A stretch of 64,000 nt of DNA from Ruminiclostridium cellobioparum subsp. termitidis CT1112 (GTDB lineage Bacteria > Bacillota > Clostridia > Acetivibrionales > DSM-1351), in NCBI RefSeq assembly GCF_000350485.1, contig NZ_AORV01000065.1, forward strand, positions 62,001-126,000, written 5' to 3'. A program made the translations under genes and the position numbers. Below the pieces are notes generated by a model, which did no database searches, was not told where the DNA came from, and worked only from the letters and a program-made list of their open reading frames with translations. Below are positions 35,467-43,984 of this stretch, one piece after another (within the stretch, counting starts at the first letter, position 1; the number at the start of each line of letters is the position of its first letter).

Positions 35467-36762
35467 CTACTTCTTGCTCAATAATTCAGTAACTGTCACT
35501 ATGTTGTAACCCCTGTTCTTAATCCCTGCAACTATCTCTTCGATGTTGGTTATGTCATACTGGTTAAAATGAAGAAGGATTATGGAACCGCCGGTACAAT
35601 TGTTTACTACGTGCTGTTGGATCTTTTTTGCTATTTCATTTGTAGAATAATTTTTCCTCATGCGGCTTATGACACTGTTATAGGTTTCAAGATTCCATCC
35701 GATTACCTGATAGCCGCAGTCCTGGGCGATGGAAAGTATCCTGTCCTCCTTGTTTCCGTTCCCGCCGGGCAGTCTCAGGTATGGGAATTCACTTTTCATC
35801 CTATTCAAATACTCTTCTCCCAGCACCTTCTTCACACAGGTCTCCCAGCCCAATATCTCGTTTTTTACCTGCTGATCGGACAGTTTTGTCAGTGTGGCAT
35901 GATTCAGAGTGTGGTTGCATATCTGGTGTCCTTCATTTATGGCCCTTTTCCACACCTGGGGATAATCGTCCAGCACACTTCCGATTATGAAAAAAGTTGC
36001 CTTTATATTATTTTTTTTGAGAACATCCAGAGTTTTAATTATTGTCTTTTCGTTGTAGCCATCATCAAAGGTAAGTGCCACATAAGATGTCTTTGCCCCC
36101 TTGAAGATGGTTTTTTGCACCACCTTGGCTTTCTTTGCGGTTTGAGCCTTATCATTGTTTTTTACCTCAGGCTTTTTATCCGGCTTTTTTTCAACTTGTT
36201 TGTTGTTGCTGTTTTTATCTATATCCTTGTTTTTTTCAGGCTGTACTTGAGTATTTTTATCATTCTTACCTGTTTCCGGCTTACTTTCGGTTTTGTTCTC
36301 CGGCTTATCCGCTGGTTTATTTCCGGGCTTGTTTTCAGGCTTGCTCTCCTGTTTGTCTTCCGGTTTGCTTTCAGACTTATTCTCCTGTTTGTTTTCGGAT
36401 TCTTTTACAGGTGGGGCTACTGGCTTATTGCCATCAGATGTATTTTTACCCGTATCCGGTGATAAATCATCGGCTGATGCCTGTAAGCCGTTTTCCGCAG
36501 CTTCATCTCCCGTTGCTTTGGCAGAAAAGGTTATTTTTTGATTTGAGGTCTGAACGGTATTTTTTAGAAATCCATCATGAATAAACCCAATCTGGTTCTT
36601 TGAAGCCATATTGACAATGCCGCAGTACCATATCAGTATTATAGCCACAGTGCATATGGATAAAGTATAGACGGTACGGATAAATATTCTTTTGCCTTCC
36701 TCTGTAATCAGCCTGTTATATTTCTCGTATACGTTGAATCTATGCAATATTTTTTTTAGCAT
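35467..36762 (-). CDS. Membrane-anchored polysaccharide deacetylase (NodB domain)
   Basis: 431 residues. A basic N-terminus and one membrane helix (~28-48, YTLSICTVAIILIWYCG) anchor it. A long low-complexity spacer (~90-205) made of K, E, N, P and S, with many NKPENK-like units, spans the wall. The NodB domain begins near 225: TFDDGYNEK holds the metal and base Asp pair, HTLNHATLTKL the two metal His, and RLPGGNG and HFNQYDIT complete the site. It probably removes acetyl groups from peptidoglycan or another wall glycan. It is a single gene. Confidence 0.92.
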   Translation of the reverse strand: MLKKILHRFNVYEKYNRLITEEGKRIFIRTVYTLSICTVAIILIWYCGIVNMASKNQIGFIHDGFLKNTVQTSNQKITFSAKATGDEAAENGLQASADDLSPDTGKNTSDGNKPVAPPVKESENKQENKSESKPEDKQESKPENKPGNKPADKPENKTESKPETGKNDKNTQVQPEKNKDIDKNSNNKQVEKKPDKKPEVKNNDKAQTAKKAKVVQKTIFKGAKTSYVALTFDDGYNEKTIIKTLDVLKKNNIKATFFIIGSVLDDYPQVWKRAINEGHQICNHTLNHATLTKLSDQQVKNEILGWETCVKKVLGEEYLNRMKSEFPYLRLPGGNGNKEDRILSIAQDCGYQVIGWNLETYNSVISRMRKNYSTNEIAKKIQQHVVNNCTGGSIILLHFNQYDITNIEEIVAGIKNRGYNIVTVTELLSKK

Positions 36763-36834
36763 GTATGTACCCTTTGGAAAGAATTATATATCTATTATAC
36801 TACGATATACCGGAAAAGCACCTCCTTTTTGCTT

Positions 36835-37161
36835 TTAAGCCTTTTTTGAACGCCTGGCCGATATTTTGAATACATAGTTTTCTCCCGAGTTGTTATCCCA
36901 GTTATCAGCCGGGTCCTTAAAACATAATTGCAGACTTTTTCCCTCAAGAATTTGTATTTCCGTTGAAAAACCGTCAGCTCCCTTTTGCATGGGAGTATAT
37001 GTACTGCCTGACCATTCACTGCCATAACCGGAATGAAGGTATATGCTTTCAGCCCCTGCCTCTGCAAGCAACCCCTTATAGGTTATCTTAATCCTGTCTC
37101 CGCCGTATATGGTTTTCTTCGATAGACTTACTCCATTTTCCTCATATGATTTTATTGCCAT
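36835..37161 (-). CDS. Stand-alone CBM25-type carbohydrate-binding protein
   Basis: 108 residues without signal peptide or catalytic part. The order YGGDRIKITYKGLLAEAGA, YLHSGYGSEWSGSTYTPM, GFSTEIQI, LQLCFKDPADNWDNNSGENY and F matches the beta-sandwich of CBM25 (and CBM53), which bind starch-like alpha-glucans through the aromatic residues in HSGYGSxW and NWDNNxGxNY. Alone it may bind intracellular glycogen or serve as a regulatory subunit; that is inference. AGGTGG precedes the start. Confidence 0.8.
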   Translation of the reverse strand: MAIKSYEENGVSLSKKTIYGGDRIKITYKGLLAEAGAESIYLHSGYGSEWSGSTYTPMQKGADGFSTEIQILEGKSLQLCFKDPADNWDNNSGENYVFKISARRSKKA

Positions 37162-37280
37162 TTTACCACCTCCGTACTTTATGTTATACCCGTTATAATT
37201 GCAATTTCACATTGGAATGAAATTTTTAACATTATACCACGGCCAATTCACTTGGTCAATTTTACATTAATGTAATTTTA

Positions 37281-38450
37281 TTACAAATAGGGCATTATCA
37301 ATTTTTCCAGAGTGGGGCTGATCCCTAAAAGTTTTTTCAATTGCTTGTATTCTTCTATCACGGCTTTGTTCACACCGCCTGTCTTTTCAGCTCTGATCAT
37401 CAGATTTTTCGGTGTTTCGAGAGGGGATACGTATTCTACGATGGACACCTTATAGCCCATTGCCTCAAGGAGCATCAGCCTGATTCCGTCGGTGAGCACA
37501 TCTGCAAGCCTTGCTTTTAAAACCCCATGCCTGGTTATACTCTGAAGTATATCAAAAGAATATTGGCTCAGTATCTCCTTCTGGCAGCAGGGAACCATTA
37601 CAATTGCTTTCGCATTGTTGTTAACCGCCAGAGCTATTGCCTCATCCGTTGCAGTATCACAGGCATGCAGGCTTATTGCCAGATGTATATCTTCTCCGGC
37701 GGTATAGTTTCGGATATCGGTTACTCTAAAATCCATATTCTTATAGTCCAGCTGCTCTGCAATCTTTTTTGAAGCATTTATAACTGTTTTTGAAATATCA
37801 AGACCGATAAAATGGCAGTTCTTTTTCAGCACTTCTTTTATATAGTAGTTTAATACAAAGGACAGATAGGATTTTCCGCAGCCGCAGTCGACAACATTTA
37901 TTTTGCCGTACCTGGCGCACAGGTTTCTAAGCATATCATCCACCAGTTCAATATAATGGTCGATCTGGTTGTATTTCCTGATCATATCATTTTTTATCTT
38001 CCCATTTTCTCCAAGTATGCCTATTGCCTTCAGAACAGCATCGGCATGTCCCACCTTTATATAATAATCCCTGTTGGCTATCTGGGAGGTTTCATTATGA
38101 CCTTTGCCGGCATCTGCAGCGTCCTGGTCCCTTGTCTTCATCTTAACGCCCCTGTCATCGGCATCAATATGGATTGCAGTGCCGCGCTCTTCATATATCA
38201 GATTCATTGCTTCGTACTGCTCGGCTATTTTTGCAATTCTGGCCCCCAGCCAGGAAATCTCCATCCTGTCATTTCGGCCGTTATACTGTAAAAACAATCT
38301 GTTTTCCTTTAAAGTCACGACTGCCTCATAAAATTTTGTTCCCGACTTGAATCTGATTGTTATCTTTTTAAAAAAATCCGCATTTTCAGTTATTCTTTGC
38401 TCAAGTCCCGTTAAAAACAGGCTCAGCTTTGAGATGCTTTGTTTATTCAT
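37281..38450 (-). CDS. SAM-dependent methyltransferase
   Basis: 389 residues from ATG 38450 behind GGAGG. Residues 1-130 form an N-terminal domain of unknown role. A class I methyltransferase core follows, with the SAM-binding loop NVVDCGCGKSYLSFVLNYY near 195, GLDIS near 222, HACDTATDEA near 262 and MVPCCQKE near 282. The HACDTATDEA ... PCCQ order is typical of the Methyltransf_32 group, often annotated as RNA-modifying; the substrate is unknown. It lies 13 bp after a pseudouridine synthase and close to a 16S rRNA methyltransferase, so RNA is a fair guess. Confidence 0.88.
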   Translation of the reverse strand: MNKQSISKLSLFLTGLEQRITENADFFKKITIRFKSGTKFYEAVVTLKENRLFLQYNGRNDRMEISWLGARIAKIAEQYEAMNLIYEERGTAIHIDADDRGVKMKTRDQDAADAGKGHNETSQIANRDYYIKVGHADAVLKAIGILGENGKIKNDMIRKYNQIDHYIELVDDMLRNLCARYGKINVVDCGCGKSYLSFVLNYYIKEVLKKNCHFIGLDISKTVINASKKIAEQLDYKNMDFRVTDIRNYTAGEDIHLAISLHACDTATDEAIALAVNNNAKAIVMVPCCQKEILSQYSFDILQSITRHGVLKARLADVLTDGIRLMLLEAMGYKVSIVEYVSPLETPKNLMIRAEKTGGVNKAVIEEYKQLKKLLGISPTLEKLIMPYL

Positions 38451-38463
38451 ATTACCTCCACTA

Positions 38464-39198
38464 TTAGTGCTTTTGAACAGAAGTTCTCAGCAATTCAACG
38501 TCTTCTTCGGTCAATTCCCTGCATTCTCCCAGGCCCAGATTTTCATCCAGCATGAGCTTTCCCATACTGAGCCTTTTCAGGTAAATTACTTTTTTTCCCA
38601 CAGCTTCAAACATTCTCTTTACCTGATGAAATTTGCCTTCCACTATGGACAGCCTGACCTCCGATATCTCATCCGACCTGAGTATTTCCAGGCTGGCCGG
38701 AAGGGTTTTATATCCGTCATCAAGAGTGACTCCTCTTTCAAAGGCTTCCATATCGGCTTGCTCCACACGCCCCTGTACATGAGCATAGTACTGCTTCGTA
38801 ACATGTTTTTTGGGAGACAGAATTTCGTGTGCAAGCTGACCGTCATTGGTCATGAGAACAAGCCCTTCTGTGTCTATATCCAGCCTGCCTGCAGGAAACA
38901 AGTCAAAGCATTTGTATTCCTCCGGCAGGATATCAAATACTGTTTTCTGCCTGGTATCAGTGGTTGCAGAAATAACTCCGCGGGGCTTGTTCATCATGAG
39001 ATAAATGTATTTACGGTACTGGAGTTTTACACCGTTCATCAGGACGGTGCTCTCAGCAGGGTCCACATGCAAACCGCTGTCCTTGACTACAGTACCGTCA
39101 ACCGTGACCAGGCCGTTTTTTACGGCACTCTTGATTTCAGTACGTGAGCCGAACCCAAAATTGGATAAGACCTTGTCCAGTCTCTGCTTTTGTTTCAA
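38464..39198 (-). CDS. RsuA-family rRNA pseudouridine synthase
   Basis: 244 residues from TTG 39198, about eight bases after AAGGAGG. An S4 RNA-binding domain covers residues 1-55 (QRLDKVLSNFGFGSRTEIK), followed by the synthase domain with the catalytic Asp in PAGRLDIDTEGLVLMTNDG and the motif NKPRGVISATTD. It isomerises a uridine in small-subunit rRNA (RsuA: U516 in E. coli numbering). It forms a likely operon with the methyltransferases on both sides. Confidence 0.93.
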   Translation of the reverse strand: MKQKQRLDKVLSNFGFGSRTEIKSAVKNGLVTVDGTVVKDSGLHVDPAESTVLMNGVKLQYRKYIYLMMNKPRGVISATTDTRQKTVFDILPEEYKCFDLFPAGRLDIDTEGLVLMTNDGQLAHEILSPKKHVTKQYYAHVQGRVEQADMEAFERGVTLDDGYKTLPASLEILRSDEISEVRLSIVEGKFHQVKRMFEAVGKKVIYLKRLSMGKLMLDENLGLGECRELTEEDVELLRTSVQKH

Positions 39199-39241
39199 AA
39201 GTCAAACCTCCTTGAAATAACATATCTCATATGATGTTTTA

Positions 39242-40660
39242 TCACGCCATCTTTCTCCACCCTTTGGGATACAGGTTTTTCAGCATGTCCCCGGTCTGCT
39301 TTGCCCAGCCCAGAGTGTAACCGTCAACACAAATACCGGTATAGCCCTTTTCGCCCGAATCAATTAAAGTTTCGCCCTTCAGGTAGCTGTTTGTTTCCCT
39401 GTCACTGGCACCAAAGTTGATTTTTCTTTTCATTTCCTCACTTTTCATGGATACTGCGAGAGAATGTGAAGGAACAAAACCCTTCGGACTGTTCTCTCCA
39501 AGATACCACCCGAATTTAGCCACCTTCAGGCCTGACAGGTCGGGACAGGCTTGGGGCAGGTGGTAAAAATTGTTCCCTTTCTGAAACACATAGCCTTTCA
39601 GGCTCAAGGTTGTGCTGTTATTTATAAACTCCGCCAGTTCTCTGTTAAAGTTTCCCAAGTCCTCAAAGCTGTTGACGGGGTATGCCTTTTCCCAGCTTCC
39701 ATCCCTTTGGAGGGCCGGGGAATTAATATCATTGTCTCCATTCGTACCGTGCTCAAGTTTCCTTATAACGGCGGCAAAATGTCCTTCTCCGTTCAGCTTG
39801 TGGGGCCACAGCCTGGCAGCTTTTGAAAAATCGTATTTCCCGGCCGACCACTCCCTGCGGCCGCCTTCTATACCGCCGGTTTTAGGTATTTCCAGCAATT
39901 CATAGCCTCCCGGGTGTTGGTCCATGAACCTTTCTATCATTATCTCATCCTCTTCCGGGGAGAAGGTACAGGTGGAATATAATATCACTCCTCCCGGCTT
40001 CAGCATTTTGTCCACCTGCTGCAATATATCCCACTGCATGCAACTGCATTTTTCACATTTAAATTTTTCCCAGCTTTTAACGGCATCCTCGTCCTTCCGG
40101 AACATTCCCTCCCCTGAACAGGGTGCATCTACCATAATCTTATCAAAGAAACCTTCAAAATTTTTGGCAAGCTTGTCGGGAGAATCATTGAGTACAACGG
40201 CATTCCTGACTCCGCAAAGTTCGATGTTTTTTACCAGTGCCTTGACTCTCTCGGCATTGATATCATTTGAAACCAGCAGACCCTGACCTTTCATTTGTGC
40301 AGCCATCTGAACCGATTTCCCGCCGGGCGCTGCACACAGATCCAAAACCCTGTCCCCGGGTCTGACACCTATAACAGCCCCCGGAAGCATGGCACTGGGC
40401 TCCTGAATATAATACAGTCCCGCATAATAATACGGATGTCTTCCCGGGTTGTCGCCTTCTCTGTAATAAAAGCCATCGGTGGTCCATGGAACGGGTTCCA
40501 GGTGAAAGGGTGATATTTTTAGAAATTCGTCCACTGAAATTTTCAGCGTATTTACTCTCAAGCCGTAAAATCTCGGCTTTTTATAGGATTCAAGGTAACT
40601 GTTGAATTCCTCACCCATCAGTACCTGCATTTTGTTCACAAACTCTTCGGGCAGCTTCAT
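39242..40660 (-). CDS. 16S rRNA (cytosine-C5) methyltransferase, RsmF type
   Basis: 472 residues with the NOL1/NOP2/Sun layout. SAM site: DLCAAPGGKSVQMAAQ near 107. The release-Cys motif VDAPCSGEGMFRK is near 177 and the nucleophile-Cys motif LYSTCTFSPEEDE near 230. A C-terminal ~170-residue extension (RsmF FAU/PUA-like, from about 300) fits the RsmF group and not RsmB. It methylates a cytosine in the decoding region of 16S rRNA. Its ribosome site ACAGGAG belongs to a tandem duplicated segment that also forms the end of the upstream terminator. Confidence 0.93.
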   Translation of the reverse strand: MKLPEEFVNKMQVLMGEEFNSYLESYKKPRFYGLRVNTLKISVDEFLKISPFHLEPVPWTTDGFYYREGDNPGRHPYYYAGLYYIQEPSAMLPGAVIGVRPGDRVLDLCAAPGGKSVQMAAQMKGQGLLVSNDINAERVKALVKNIELCGVRNAVVLNDSPDKLAKNFEGFFDKIMVDAPCSGEGMFRKDEDAVKSWEKFKCEKCSCMQWDILQQVDKMLKPGGVILYSTCTFSPEEDEIMIERFMDQHPGGYELLEIPKTGGIEGGRREWSAGKYDFSKAARLWPHKLNGEGHFAAVIRKLEHGTNGDNDINSPALQRDGSWEKAYPVNSFEDLGNFNRELAEFINNSTTLSLKGYVFQKGNNFYHLPQACPDLSGLKVAKFGWYLGENSPKGFVPSHSLAVSMKSEEMKRKINFGASDRETNSYLKGETLIDSGEKGYTGICVDGYTLGWAKQTGDMLKNLYPKGWRKMA

Positions 40661-40663
40661 ATA

Positions 40664-40702
40664 TTAAAAATAAACTCCTGTAAATTAAAATAAACTCCTG
40701 TA
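40664..40702. repeat. Tandem duplication carrying the rsmF ribosome site
   Basis: AAATAAACTCCTGTA occurs twice, 20 bases apart. On the minus strand each copy reads TACAGGAGTTTATTT; the copy next to ATG 40660 gives the ribosome site and the other forms the 3' arm and T tract of the terminator. Confidence 0.7.
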
Positions 40703-40741
40703 TAAAGAGATCTTTTGCAAAGCCCTCTTAATACAGGAGTT
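40692..40741 (-). terminator. Terminator after the DUF4179 gene
   Basis: AACTCCTGTAT pairs exactly with ATACAGGAGTT, with AAGAG/CTCTT nested inside, and TTTATTTTAATTT follows on the minus strand. Confidence 0.85.
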
Positions 40742-40810
40742 ATTATACCACAAAATATGGCACTTTAAAGCTTCCATATCACTTATTTTGTCCTTATTGC
40801 CAAATAAATA

Positions 40811-42187
40811 CTATTTGCCGTCCAGAGGTATCTTTACCGTAAAGCGGCCGCTTATCCTGCTGGGATAATCACATAATTTAAAGGTTACAGGCCCTTTAAA
40901 GCCTGATCCAAGTTTTAAATTATAATGGTAATAACACGATGATTCGTCTCCGCCTTCCATCCCTTCACTGATTATGGTAAGAGGATGCCCATTGGAATCA
41001 AAAGCCTCATTGGTTATAGAAAAATTCTTATCCGAATATGGAGCATTTCTTTTCATTTCAGCACTCAGAAACATTTGATCTTTGCCGACAGTTATATCCG
41101 TTAAACTCAATAAATTAAAAGGTGAATACAATATCTTCCCGTTTGCAGTATCCACGGTAAAATAGCACTTATCCTTATCCAGGGCTCTGATGTAATTACC
41201 TGTGATGTACAGCTCCTTCGGTTTTGTAAAATAGTTGCTCTGGAAATTCAAGGTTTGACGGTCACCGCCAGGATTGGAGCCCGATAATCCATTTACTATC
41301 CTACCCCACTCTTCTCCGTTTTCATCCATCAGCTTCAAATCTTCAAAAGTAAATAGTTTCTTTGTATTGGCTGGGTCCAAGCTGACCGACAGGATACTTT
41401 TTATAGGGTAAATCCTTATATCCTCGAATTTTATCTTTTGTCCCTCAACCTCGACAGTTTGATTGATATTGTACATTTTCTCAGCACCCGATAATTTCTC
41501 CCTGTCTATGGTGAACGGAATCTGCCAGCTTCCGCTAATAGCCTGGAGATTGCCAGGCATGCCAGTATTCTGCTCCGGAGTATTATCCTTTGGGGATATT
41601 TCACTTTCTTTTAGCTTTCTCTGTTCTTCCAAACCTACTTTTAAAACCAGATTGTCAGGTATTCCTTCACTCTGATTTTCATTTGAATAAAACTCTATTT
41701 TTCCCTCAAAATTTTTACCTTCATACTGTGCTGCGTCGTAACCTATGCTCATCTTCAAATCCGCCCCCTTGGAATCAGTTAACTTAACGTCTCTGATACG
41801 GGGCATAATGTGACTGCCTTTGTTTTCCAGCGAATAGAACACAATAATTCCACTGTTGTCGGCAATAACATCCTTTATTGTGAATTTGATATTTTCATAC
41901 TCGACGGATTTATCTATATGCTGGATATATTCATTTTCAACTGCTGCCGAGAGTCCTTTATCCAAACCTACAAGTTCAACAATATAATTTAACCCCGGAA
42001 TCCTGGCTACATTGGAAGCAAAAACGGGAGAGACTCTAATACCTGTAATAAACATGACCAGCAGCAGGCTGCCCATAACCGCAGAAAACATTTTTATCCT
42101 TTTTGCGGCCATTTTCCTCCGTCCCCGGTCAATGCCTTTAGTTATATATTTATCTATATCCTCAGGAATTTTAATATTGTCAAACAC
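40811..42187 (-). CDS. DUF4179 membrane anti-sigma-like protein
   Basis: 458 residues from GTG 42187, eight bases after AAGGGGAG; GTG 42196 in the same frame overlaps that ribosome site. A ~30-residue cytoplasmic N-terminus (IPEDIDKYITKGIDRGRRK) precedes one membrane helix (MFSAVMGSLLLVMFITGIRV) and a large extracellular beta-rich domain, beginning with the SPVFASNVARIPGLNYIVELVG segment that typifies DUF4179. Such proteins are paired with ECF sigma factors and are thought to hold them at the membrane. It overlaps the sigma gene by 8 bases. The sensed signal is unknown. Confidence 0.9.
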   Translation of the reverse strand: MFDNIKIPEDIDKYITKGIDRGRRKMAAKRIKMFSAVMGSLLLVMFITGIRVSPVFASNVARIPGLNYIVELVGLDKGLSAAVENEYIQHIDKSVEYENIKFTIKDVIADNSGIIVFYSLENKGSHIMPRIRDVKLTDSKGADLKMSIGYDAAQYEGKNFEGKIEFYSNENQSEGIPDNLVLKVGLEEQRKLKESEISPKDNTPEQNTGMPGNLQAISGSWQIPFTIDREKLSGAEKMYNINQTVEVEGQKIKFEDIRIYPIKSILSVSLDPANTKKLFTFEDLKLMDENGEEWGRIVNGLSGSNPGGDRQTLNFQSNYFTKPKELYITGNYIRALDKDKCYFTVDTANGKILYSPFNLLSLTDITVGKDQMFLSAEMKRNAPYSDKNFSITNEAFDSNGHPLTIISEGMEGGDESSCYYHYNLKLGSGFKGPVTFKLCDYPSRISGRFTVKIPLDGK

Positions 42188-42704
42188 AGTGTTCACTCCC
42201 CTTCATGTTATCCCTCAGCTGTTTGAGACCTCTGTTTATCCAGGTCTTAACAGTACCGACAGGTTTGTTTAATGCTTTTGCTATGTCTTCTGTGGAAAAA
42301 TCCTCAAAATACTTCAGGATTAATACATCTCTGTATTTGGGTTTAATTTTTGTAAGACTGTTGGCCAGGTCGAGCCTTTCCTCTATTCCGCCGTCCGCAT
42401 CCACTATGCAAATATGCTTAAAGTCTGCCATATCCTCCGAAGTGTGCTTTGAAAGATATTTTAACTCATTAATACAATAATTTATGAGTATTCTTGTCAG
42501 CCAGGTTGTAAAGTACCTGGAATCCCTGAGCTTGTTTATGGAAATATAGGCTCTGCAAGTAGTCTCTGCCACAGCCTCCAGTGCGGCATGTTCATCCTTC
42601 AGATACGAATATGCTGTTCTATATAATTTTTCCCTGGACGCGGATATTATTTCGTAGAAGGCATCGCGGTCCCCGTGCTGAGCCTTTCTTACCAGTTCTT
42701 CCAT
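42180..42704 (-). CDS. ECF RNA polymerase sigma factor
   Basis: 174 residues. Region 2 covers ~8-75 (DAFYEIISASREKLYRTAYSYL ... RDSRYFTTWLTRILINYCIN in two parts) and region 4 covers ~115-165 (LKYFEDFSTEDIAKALNKP and GTVKTWINRGLKQLRD), with no region 3, as in the ECF class. AAGGAG lies 16 bases before the ATG, a long spacing. The overlapping downstream gene codes its likely membrane anti-sigma partner. Confidence 0.93.
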   Translation of the reverse strand: MEELVRKAQHGDRDAFYEIISASREKLYRTAYSYLKDEHAALEAVAETTCRAYISINKLRDSRYFTTWLTRILINYCINELKYLSKHTSEDMADFKHICIVDADGGIEERLDLANSLTKIKPKYRDVLILKYFEDFSTEDIAKALNKPVGTVKTWINRGLKQLRDNMKGSEHCV

Positions 42705-42829
42705 AATTTTTTATAAGTATCTCCTTGATTTTCATTAGCCCTTTATTCTTTAATTCTATATATTAGACCATAAACAACTCATTCCGGATTCAAATATTTA
42801 AAAATATTTATAATAACGCAGTATACCCC

Positions 42830-42892
42830 ATTACAATATTGCTATTACACATGACAATGTTGCTTCCACACATAACAATGTTGCCTCCATAC
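42830..42892. repeat. Three tandem 21-bp repeats upstream of the tRNA-Glu promoter
   Basis: Imperfect copies at 42830-42850, 42851-42871 and 42872-42892 share ACAATgTTGC near their start and an ACAC or ATAC end. The 21-bp period is two helical turns, and the array ends five bases before the -35 hexamer. Confidence 0.6.
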
Positions 42893-42897
42893 ACTCC

Positions 42898-42926
42898 TTG
42901 ACAGTCAATATTACCCATGCTATAAT
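42898..42926 (+). promoter_or_regulatory. Consensus sigma-A promoter of tRNA-Glu
   Basis: TTGACA (42898-42903) and TATAAT (42921-42926) are both perfect and 17 bp apart, 33 bp before the tRNA. Confidence 0.92.
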
Positions 42927-42959
42927 AGCTTTTGTCATTAAACTTGAAAACATGTTAAT

Positions 42960-43035
42960 GGCCCATTGGTCAAGTGGCCTAAGACACCGCCCTCTCACGG
43001 CGGTAACAGGGGTTCGAATCCCCTATGGGTCACCA
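42960..43035 (+). tRNA. tRNA-Glu (anticodon CTC)
   Basis: 76 nt including the encoded CCA. The acceptor stem GGCCCAT pairs with ATGGGTC with one G-T pair. The anticodon stem CCGCC/GGCGG encloses the loop CTCTCAC, so the anticodon is CTC and it reads GAG. The T arm GGGTTCGAATCCC is standard. Its 3' portion is copied again at 43218-43238. Confidence 0.95.
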
Positions 43036-43311
43036 GATAAAGCATCTGCATTTATGCAGGTGCTTTTAATTTTTTGTTTTGGGATTCGAACCCGGGAGGG
43101 CGCGAGCGTAAGTCGAAAAGGGCCTTAATGGCTGTTTTGCAGCGTAGCGTAGGAGACCGGCACCGCAAGCCAAAGCGCGCAGCGGTGGGCGACGTCATTA
43201 GCATGCACAGCATGCGGCGAATCCCCTATGGGTCACCAGATAAAGCATCTGCATTTATGCAGGTGCTTTTAATTTTTTTGTTTTGGGATTCGAACCCGGG
43301 AGGGCGCGAGC
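43015..43311. repeat. tRNA-linked direct repeat with GC-rich centre
   Basis: Unit A (43015-43107) and unit B (43218-43311) are identical but for one T. Each holds the 3' end of tRNA-Glu with CCA, the tRNA terminator, and an inverted T-arm copy (GGGATTCGAACCC at 43081-43093 and 43285-43297) followed by GGGAGGGCGCGAGC. The 110 bases between are GC-rich, unlike the surroundings. Frames across it (42898-43128, 43074-43448) are not genes. Confidence 0.85.
43037..43071 (+). terminator. Terminator of tRNA-Glu
   Basis: AAAGCATCTGCAT and ATGCAGGTGCTTT form a stem around TT, followed by TAATTTTTT. The same hairpin recurs in repeat unit B near 43241-43275. Confidence 0.85.
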
Positions 43312-43320
43312 ATTTAGGAG

Positions 43321-43788
43321 CTATCTCTGCTCATATTTGTGAAATTTGTATGGAGAAATTGATTTATAATATCCAGTATCCAATATTAATTCATCCCTGT
43401 TCATTTCGCCCAGTGAAGTATTATATCGCCATATTACCAGAGGAGTAATTTCATATAACTCATTGTTTTTCTTCTCGAACACTGCCGTGTATTTTGGAAA
43501 CCGCCTGTCATAAATTTCTCTTTTATGTATATACTCATGGCTGCCATATGGTACTAGCCTCGCAATTCCATGAATCTGCAATACGCCGGCACATACCGCA
43601 ACATGCGGATTCTCGGCTAAATTTCTACATTTTAATGTGTCAGAATAACTTCCGAAATACAAATGTAAATCTTGATCATGTGCAAAGCAAACAGCTGAAT
43701 TATCTGGATAAATTTTGTTTGTAGTTGCCAGGTATAACAATTTCTCTTTTTCCAATATGTTTATGACAGTACCAAAATCAAGTTCCAT
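43321..43788 (-). CDS. Pyridoxamine 5'-phosphate oxidase-family protein
   Basis: 155 residues, the length of small split-barrel flavoproteins. The order is typical: LEKEKLLYLATTNKIYPDNSAV in part, VCFAHDQDLHLYFGSYSDTL, NPHVAVCAGVLQIHGIARLV, then a C-terminal strand pair. It probably binds FMN or another cofactor in a homodimer; the substrate is unknown. AGAGGATGG precedes the start. The stop lies 10 bp from the tRNA-linked repeat. Confidence 0.85.
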   Translation of the reverse strand: MELDFGTVINILEKEKLLYLATTNKIYPDNSAVCFAHDQDLHLYFGSYSDTLKCRNLAENPHVAVCAGVLQIHGIARLVPYGSHEYIHKREIYDRRFPKYTAVFEKKNNELYEITPLVIWRYNTSLGEMNRDELILDTGYYKSISPYKFHKYEQR

Positions 43789-43984
43789 ATAAGCTTACCC
43801 ATCCTCTGCTATTATTTTGCAAGTAACGTACAATAAATTATTATAGATATCCAATTATTAGTAAATAATATCTTACTATATAGGAATAGTCAACCTGCGT
43901 ACATATTCACATTCTGCTTAATTATTTTTATATTACGGCGACTACGGCATAAAAATATCCCTTAACATATCGGGCTCTTGAGGT

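Noticed and set aside
35569-36462. 297-codon hydrophobic frame opposite the deacetylase
   Set aside because: Antisense shadow of the K/E/N-rich linker and NodB domain; hydrophobicity is an artefact of the opposite strand.
42898-43128. 76-codon frame across tRNA-Glu
   Set aside because: It contains the whole tRNA and starts at the promoter hexamer.
43074-43448. 124-codon frame across the tRNA-linked repeat
   Set aside because: It reads through tRNA-derived sequence and a terminator, overlaps the PPOX-like gene, and has no ribosome site.
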